The notes under the pieces: model-generated
What the model was told of the DNA's origin: nothing
What the model saw: the letters and a program-made list of their open reading frames with translations, nothing else
The model's database searches: none
Source of the DNA: Candidatus Nomurabacteria bacterium
Lineage (GTDB): Bacteria > Patescibacteriota > Minisyncoccia > Phycocordibacterales > UBA9973
Assembly: GCA_021413565.1 (NCBI GenBank)
Contig: JAIOQC010000078.1
Location: forward strand, 1 to 7,549
DNA length: 7,549 nt
Direction: 5' to 3'
Position numbers and translations under genes: made by a program
Shown: piece after piece, positions 4,748-7,549 of the stretch
Layout: every line of letters starts with the position of its first letter
How positions within the stretch are numbered: position 1 is the first letter of the stretch

Positions 4748-5287
4748 ATGCAAAAAAATCATACCACTTTCATATTGATACTATCTATCCTCTCTGTCAT
4801 CATCTGTGTCGGCTCTTTTGTTTTTTTCTTGCGTGTTATTCGTAATAAAAATCAACATTCATCAAATATCCTTTCTGTGTTGGAAAATAAAATGGCAGAG
4901 AAAGACAATGCAACAATACTAAATAAAAAACTCAATGAGGTTCAATCCGTATCTGGTATTATAGATAAACACTTTGTTGATTCAGCTCATATTAATAAAT
5001 ACGTAGATTATCTTGAAGAGTTTGGGTTAAACAATAAAACAGAATTGATAGTTAAGAATGTTGAAATATCTCCATCGGTACCAAATACTATCAAGGTTAT
5101 GATATCTGTTCGAGGTACTTTTGAAGATGTGGTACAAACACTAGCAATGCTTGAGAAAGATGATTATATTATTAGTATTGTGTCTATGTATTTGAATAAA
5201 GACATAGCACCAACTGATTCTAATGGTATTCCTGGTGTCACATCAAGTTGGCAAGCAGACATTTCTTTTAATGTTTTAAGTTCATAA
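4748..5287 (+). CDS. PilO-like type IV pilus inner-membrane protein
   Basis: 179 residues. A short basic N-terminus, one TM helix (~8-30), a heptad-rich, Asn/Lys-rich segment (~33-75) and a mixed alpha/beta C-terminal domain make the PilO plan. The phrase VKNVEISPSVPNTIKVMISVRGTFEDVVQTLAMLEK resembles the PilO ferredoxin-like core, where strands with the V-GxF/Y-pattern precede the helix. It would dimerise with the PilN part of the preceding fusion. The start lies 1 base after the pilM stop and no ribosome site is visible, pointing to coupling. Primary sequence similarity is low, so the call leans on architecture and operon position. Confidence 0.72.
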   Translation: MQKNHTTFILILSILSVIICVGSFVFFLRVIRNKNQHSSNILSVLENKMAEKDNATILNKKLNEVQSVSGIIDKHFVDSAHINKYVDYLEEFGLNNKTELIVKNVEISPSVPNTIKVMISVRGTFEDVVQTLAMLEKDDYIISIVSMYLNKDIAPTDSNGIPGVTSSWQADISFNVLSS

Positions 5288-5291
5288 TATA

Positions 5292-5609
5292 ATGTTTAAT
5301 TTTTTATCAAAACTTAATATAAATCAAATCCCACATAGTTTTAAAAATGGGATTAATCCTCATAAACATTGGATATTGTTACTTCAATTTTTTTCAGGAG
5401 TATTCGTATGTTTAATTATTTTTAGTTTTTATTTATTATATGAAATTAAAAATGAACAAATATTTCAAATAAATAAAACTGTTGATATCCCTGTAAATAT
5501 AATCAAGGAAAAGACACTGAAAAATGTCACAGATTCATTACAAGAAAGAAAAGCAATGCAAGATAGTATTAAGAATAATTCAAGTTCAAGAATTGACCCT
5601 AGTTTGTAA
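5292..5609 (+). CDS. Unidentified small single-TM protein of the pilus operon
   Basis: 105 residues, starting 4 bases after the PilO-like stop. The N-terminal ~27 residues are polar to basic and predicted cytoplasmic. One strong TM helix spans ~28-50 (WILLLQFFSGVFVCLIIF...). The rest is a hydrophilic, Lys/Asn/Ser-rich tail with a likely helical stretch (TLKNVTDSLQERKAMQDS) and a disordered end. It has no lipobox, so it is not a typical PilP lipoprotein, and it has no pilin-type processing site near the start. Position suggests a third partner of the PilN/PilO inner-membrane complex. I do not recognise a family. It is the last gene of the operon before the tRNA cluster. Confidence 0.7.
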   Translation: MFNFLSKLNINQIPHSFKNGINPHKHWILLLQFFSGVFVCLIIFSFYLLYEIKNEQIFQINKTVDIPVNIIKEKTLKNVTDSLQERKAMQDSIKNNSSSRIDPSL

Positions 5610-5661
5610 AGGTTGAAATATGTCTAGAATATGGTAATATTCGATTTGTGCATGATTATGT

Positions 5662-5684
5662 TAAAAAGTAATTATGCGCGATTA
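5662..5684 (+). repeat. 23-bp direct repeat, copy A (duplicated leader and 5' end of tRNA-Val)
   Basis: Identical over 23 bases to 5736-5758. The unit holds 14 bases of leader and the first nine tRNA bases GCGCGATTA. Spacing is 74 bp. After the identical part this copy continues as a decayed tRNA. Confidence 0.85.
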
Positions 5685-5716
5685 TGCTGTCTTGGTAGGT
5701 ATTGAACCCAAGTATT
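5676..5716 (+). pseudogene. Decayed 5'-half relic of tRNA-Val
   Basis: After GCGCGATTA the sequence keeps recognisable parts of the intact tRNA-Val downstream: GCT then TTGGTAG (D-loop) and AACCCA (5' side of the anticodon stem), with small insertions and substitutions between. There is no anticodon loop, T-arm or matching acceptor 3' strand. It looks like a partial duplication left behind when the intact gene was re-formed downstream. Confidence 0.5.
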
Positions 5717-5735
5717 GTAAGTAGTGTGTTTTTAG

Positions 5736-5758
5736 TAAAAAGTAATTATGCGCGATTA
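5736..5758 (+). repeat. 23-bp direct repeat, copy B (leads into the intact tRNA-Val)
   Basis: Second exact copy of 5662-5684. Its last nine bases are the 5' end of the functional tRNA-Val. Confidence 0.85.
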
Positions 5759-5822
5759 GCTCAGTTGGTAGAGCAACCCATTTACACTGGGAAGGTCGCA
5801 AGTTCGAGTCTTGCATCGCGCA
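5750..5822 (+). tRNA. tRNA-Val (anticodon UAC)
   Basis: 73-nt class I cloverleaf. The acceptor pairs GCGCGAT with ATCGCGC, discriminator A. The D-stem is GCTC/GAGC. The anticodon loop TTTACAC carries TAC on a stem of four good pairs and one A-A mismatch (27-43). The T-arm is GCAAG, TTCGAGT, CTTGC. CCA is not encoded. It reads valine GUA (GUN) codons. tRNA-Arg follows 57 bases later. Confidence 0.97.
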
Positions 5823-5864
5823 CATACGGAAAAATAACATATATGGGATTTTCCCGTATGTGTG
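5819..5864 (+). terminator. Hairpin after tRNA-Val
   Basis: CACATACGG (5821-5829) pairs with CCGTATGTG (5854-5862), extended inward by an A run against TTTT with one bulged C. The left arm overlaps the last acceptor base and the discriminator, so the pattern is a mild version of the inverted repeats after tRNA-Ser and tRNA-Arg. No long T run follows, so processing or partial termination is as likely as full termination. Confidence 0.45.
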
Positions 5865-5879
5865 ACCCCAAGTATTTCT

Positions 5880-5951
5880 GCCCTTGTAGTTAAATGGATA
5901 TAACTGCGGACTTCTAAGCCGTTATTGCAGGTTCGATTCCTGCCGAGGGCA
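5880..5951 (+). tRNA. tRNA-Arg (anticodon UCU)
   Basis: 72-nt cloverleaf. The acceptor pairs GCCCTTG with CGAGGGC (one T-G), discriminator A. The D-stem is GTTA/TAAC. The anticodon loop CTTCTAA carries TCT. The T-arm is GCAGG, TTCGATT, CCTGC. The anticodon stem has an A-G mismatch next to the loop (31-39) and a G-T pair at its outer end (27-43). CCA is not encoded. It reads arginine AGA/AGG codons. Its 3' half is mirrored in the element that follows. Confidence 0.95.
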
Positions 5952-5987
5952 CATCAAAAACACTTAAGTGTTTTGGATGTGCCCTCG
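5944..5987 (+). terminator. Palindromic terminator hairpin that absorbs the tRNA-Arg 3' end
   Basis: Centre: an 18-base perfect palindrome, AAAACACTT then AAGTGTTTT (5957-5974), ending in a T run, which can serve as a Rho-independent terminator. Outside it, CGAGGGCACATC (5944-5955: acceptor 3' strand plus trailer) pairs over 12 bases with GATGTGCCCTCG (5976-5987). The tRNA acceptor therefore has a competing partner just downstream. Confidence 0.7.
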
Positions 5988-6139
5988 AGCAACTGAACTG
6001 CTTCAGTTGCGTGCAGGAATCGAAAGACTTTTCTGTACTTTGGTTACAAAGTTAGAAAAGTACCCGCCCCCGTTGGGGGAGATACTCCTGACACGATATC
6101 TTTAAGTTTAGATACGCGTACTCGCGGGACTGCTCATTC
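5952..6139 (-). repeat. tRNA-mirroring structured element, copy 2 (faces the 3' end of tRNA-Arg)
   Basis: Homologous to copy 1. Given here on the plus strand: GATGTGCCCTCG (5976-5987), complement of the tRNA-Arg acceptor 3' strand and trailer. A 25-nt insert (5988-6012) follows, with perfect stem GCAACTGAA/TTCAGTTGC around CTGC. Next is GCAGGAATCGAA (6013-6024), exact complement of the tRNA T-loop and T-stem 3' strand. AGACTTTTCTGT (6025-6036) is identical to copy 1, then comes inner stem ACTTTG/CAAAGT with a GTTA loop, then TAGAAAAGTA. A divergent region follows (CCCCC/GGGGG and TATCT/AGATA hairpins). GCGTACTCGCGG (6116-6127) is identical to copy 1, and CTGC (6130-6133) can pair with GCAG (6013-6016). 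Strand is given by analogy with copy 1 (opposite to the tRNA). Confidence 0.75.
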
Positions 6140-6147
6140 CTTATTTG

Positions 6148-6156
6148 TGTTAACAT
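6148..6156 (+). promoter_or_regulatory. Extended -10 box of the pseudouridine synthase gene
   Basis: TGT followed by TAACAT (6151-6156) is an extended -10; the ATG at 6162 lies 5 bases later. The transcript would start at that ATG. This argues against the in-frame GTG at 6147, which would lie upstream of the predicted transcript start. Confidence 0.45.
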
Positions 6157-6161
6157 TACTT

Positions 6162-6965
6162 ATGAAAATAAAAGTTCTATTTGAAGACAAGAATATTATC
6201 GTGCTTGATAAGCCCGCAGGACTTGCTGTACATGCTGATGTGAGAACACTAGACGAAGATAGTGTGTCTAGTTTTATTATTGAAAATTATCCAACACTCA
6301 AAAATGTTGGTGAGCCTATGGAGGTTGAAGTTGCTGGTGGAAAAAAGATTAAAATTCCACGACCTGGAATTGTGCACCGTTTAGATAAAGAAACCTCAGG
6401 TGTTTTAATTGTAGCTCGTAATCAAAAAACTTTTGAATTTTTGAAAGAGCAATTCCAAAGTCATACAATCAAAAAAGTTTATCGTGCGTTTGTATATGGA
6501 TATGTTCCAGATCCAAAGGCTTCACTTGCCACTGGTAAAAGGGGAGTCATCAATGTGCCAATAGGTCGTAGTCCTCGTGACATTCGTATGTGGACTGCTG
6601 GTCGTGGTGCTCGTCTACCATTACGTGATGCTTTAACTGAGTATGTAGTTTTAGAAAGATTTTCTGACATAGAAAATCCTAAAACAAAACCTGACACAGA
6701 ACATCAATTTTCATATATTGAAGCTTATCCAAAAACTGGTCGAACACATCAGATTCGTGTTCACATGAGATATATTAATCATCCTGTTGTTTCTGATCCT
6801 CTTTATCGTGGGGTAAAGGATTATTCACTCGGCATGAAGAGGCTTGCTTTACATGCTTATTCTATTACATTTCGTTTACCAAGCGGAGAATTAAAGACAG
6901 TTGAATCACCATTTCCAATGGATTTCAAAAAGGCTATTAAGACTTATTTACCAAAGGTAAAATAG
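6162..6965 (+). CDS. RluA-family pseudouridine synthase
   Basis: 267 residues from the ATG at 6162 (an in-frame GTG at 6147 would add five). Converts specific uridines in rRNA, or tRNA, to pseudouridine. In order: KVLFEDKNIIVLDKPAGLAVH (motif I, residues ~4-24), PGIVHRLDKETSGVLIVA with the catalytic Asp of HRLDKETSG, FQSHTIKKVYRAFVYG, YIEAYPKTGRTHQIRVHM (motif III) and the C-terminal LALHAYSITF. There is no N-terminal S4 domain, unlike RluC and RluD. A ~45-residue linker with acidic and Pro/Lys stretches (about SDIENPKTKPDTEHQ) is inserted before motif III. Which RNA site is modified cannot be told. rplS follows 43 bases later with its own promoter-like box. Confidence 0.92.
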   Translation: MKIKVLFEDKNIIVLDKPAGLAVHADVRTLDEDSVSSFIIENYPTLKNVGEPMEVEVAGGKKIKIPRPGIVHRLDKETSGVLIVARNQKTFEFLKEQFQSHTIKKVYRAFVYGYVPDPKASLATGKRGVINVPIGRSPRDIRMWTAGRGARLPLRDALTEYVVLERFSDIENPKTKPDTEHQFSYIEAYPKTGRTHQIRVHMRYINHPVVSDPLYRGVKDYSLGMKRLALHAYSITFRLPSGELKTVESPFPMDFKKAIKTYLPKVK

Positions 6966-6990
6966 GCTGGGATTGCTTAAAATACCCATA

Positions 6991-6996
6991 TATGAT
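6991..6996 (+). promoter_or_regulatory. Candidate -10 box of rplS
   Basis: TATGAT lies 12 bases before the ATG at 7009, giving a leader of about 5-7 bases. No convincing -35 or Shine-Dalgarno. Read-through from the gene upstream is equally possible. Confidence 0.35.
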
Positions 6997-7008
6997 AAAG
7001 TAGGCGCT

Positions 7009-7407
7009 ATGGAAATAACGAAAATACAATTTACTCCTGTAGAGCAGGCATCACGAAAAAACCTTGATTTTAAGGCTGGAGACACTGTTCGTGTCTGGAG
7101 CAAGATTCAAGAAAAGGGTAAGACTCGTCTTCAAGCATTTGAAGGTCTAGTTCTTTCTCGAAAACATGGCACAGAAAGTGGAGCCACTTTTACAATTAGA
7201 AAAGTCGCAAGTGGTGTTGGTGTAGAGCGTATTTTCCCACTTTTTTCTCCTAATGTTGATAAGATAGAAATTCTAAGAAAATCAAAAACTCGCCGAAGTA
7301 AACTTTATTACATTCGTACAAAGGCGGTTAAGGAAGTTAAGAAGCGTCTCAAGAGTGTTACTCTCTCAAAAGCTGAATCAGAAGAAGCTTCATCAAGCGA
7401 AGAATAA
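7009..7407 (+). CDS. rplS: Large ribosomal subunit protein bL19
   Basis: 132 residues from the ATG at 7009; an in-frame TTG at 6973 would add 12 residues that match nothing in the family and would contain the -10 box. bL19 lies at the interface of the two subunits. Family landmarks appear in order: FKAGDTVRVWSKIQEKGKTRLQAFEGLVLSRKHG (residues ~18-51), ATFTIRKVASGVGVERIFPLFSPNVDKIEI and KTRRSKLYYIRTK. Compared with the ~115-residue E. coli protein, the N-terminus is shorter and a Ser/Glu-rich tail (SKAESEEASSSEE) is added. In many bacteria rplS sits with rpsP-rimM-trmD; here those are absent and an RluA-type enzyme is upstream. A terminator follows directly. Confidence 0.95.
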   Translation: MEITKIQFTPVEQASRKNLDFKAGDTVRVWSKIQEKGKTRLQAFEGLVLSRKHGTESGATFTIRKVASGVGVERIFPLFSPNVDKIEILRKSKTRRSKLYYIRTKAVKEVKKRLKSVTLSKAESEEASSSEE

Positions 7408-7412
7408 TAATT

Positions 7413-7455
7413 TCAATACAAAACCCCCGAAAGCGGGTATTGATTTAGATTTTTG
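7413..7455 (+). terminator. Rho-independent terminator of rplS
   Basis: TCAATAC (7413-7419) pairs with GTATTGA (7437-7443), and an inner CCCG/CGGG stem closes an AAAG loop, with a few unpaired A bases on the left arm. The T-rich TTTAGATTTTTG follows directly. It lies 6 bases past the rplS stop. Confidence 0.75.
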
Positions 7456-7549
7456 TGGACATATTTCAAAAGCACAACACCAAAGATCTATTTATAATCT
7501 CCGATATGCAAAGAAAGATGCTCTAGTAATTATAAAAAAAATGTACTAT
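7456..7549 (+). other. Start of the next intergenic region or gene (window edge)
   Basis: No complete gene. A consensus TATAAT (7493-7498) sits 7 bases before an ATG at 7506, but that frame closes after six codons. A second ATG at 7541, preceded by TATAAA (7531-7536), is open to the window end and could be a real start; only three codons are visible. The minus strand is closed in all frames near the edge. Confidence 0.3.

Larger units (their letters stand above)
5610..5749 (+). other. Spacer between pilus operon and tRNA-Val
   Basis: Contains a weak 6-bp hairpin GAATAT/ATATTC (5627-5642) without a clear T run, possibly a poor terminator. The direct repeat and tRNA-Val relic are listed separately. 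A promoter for tRNA-Val must lie here, but no -35/-10 pair stands out; TATGTT at 5657-5662 is one -10 candidate. No coding frame is credible. Confidence 0.4.

Noticed and set aside
5702..5876. Shared CCCAAGTATT before the tRNA-Val leader repeat and before tRNA-Arg
   Set aside because: Only about ten bases match, in a low-complexity AT-rich context; too short to support as a site.
5702..5893. 63-codon plus-strand frame over tRNA-Val
   Set aside because: The product is a translated tRNA (RLAQLVEQ-type artefact) and runs into tRNA-Arg.
6147..6161. GTG start adding five residues to the pseudouridine synthase
   Set aside because: The extended -10 box at 6148-6156 would lie inside the coding region, and the family motif begins right after the ATG at 6162.
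6973..7008. TTG start adding twelve residues to rplS
   Set aside because: The extra residues match nothing in bL19 and contain the -10-like box; the ATG at 7009 fits the family start.
7506..7526. Leaderless gene after TATAAT near the right edge
   Set aside because: The frame closes after six codons.

Overview
The window looks like a chromosomal piece of a Patescibacteria (CPR) genome, most likely Parcubacteria-like. The support is indirect. The DNA is AT-rich, the genes are short and tightly packed, and none of the three tRNA genes encodes its CCA tail. There is a DUF5652 small membrane protein, a stand-alone MetRS-beta/Trbp111-type tRNA-binding protein and a fused PilM-PilN protein. Several genes have a -10 box within a few bases of the start codon and no Shine-Dalgarno, which suggests leaderless mRNAs. 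No 16S or other marker in the window fixes the taxonomy.

Layout. Bases 1-852 hold the 3' part of an AniA-type copper nitrite reductase (nirK), cut by the window edge; its axial type 1 copper ligand reads Gln instead of Met. Bases 853-1361 hold tRNA-Ser(UGA) on the minus strand, surrounded by structured repeats. A DUF5652 gene (minus) and a ruvX/yqgF Holliday-junction resolvase gene (plus) diverge from a 53-bp promoter region. A tRNA-binding OB-fold protein and a DedA-family membrane protein follow. Bases 3124-5609 form a type IV pilus inner-membrane operon: a PilM-PilN fusion, a PilO-like protein and an unidentified single-TM protein. Bases 5750-5951 hold tRNA-Val(UAC) and tRNA-Arg(UCU). Then come an RluA-family pseudouridine synthase and rplS (ribosomal protein L19) with a terminator.

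The most unusual content lies around the tRNA genes. Downstream of tRNA-Ser (about 889-1090) and of tRNA-Arg (about 5952-6139) are two copies of one structured element. Each carries an inverted copy of the 3' half of its own neighbouring tRNA (acceptor 3' strand, T-stem 3' strand and T-loop). That copy is interrupted at the T-stem/acceptor junction by a 25-nt hairpin with an invariant loop, and in the T-loop by a larger domain. The two hairpin stems differ between copies by compensatory base-pair changes, while loops and flanks are conserved. A third element of similar layout (1196-1323) sits upstream of tRNA-Ser, closed by an inverted copy of the tRNA 5' end, inside a 29-bp duplication of the tRNA promoter and 5' end. 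tRNA-Val also has a 23-bp duplication of its leader and 5' end, followed by a decayed 5'-half relic. I do not recognise this family. It could be a non-autonomous mobile element that rebuilds tRNA ends, or a structured RNA tied to tRNA genes.

Functionally the protein genes are mostly housekeeping (ribosome, rRNA modification, tRNA binding, DNA repair, lipid carrier recycling). The type IV pilus genes, probably used for attachment or DNA uptake, and the copper nitrite reductase are the accessory functions.
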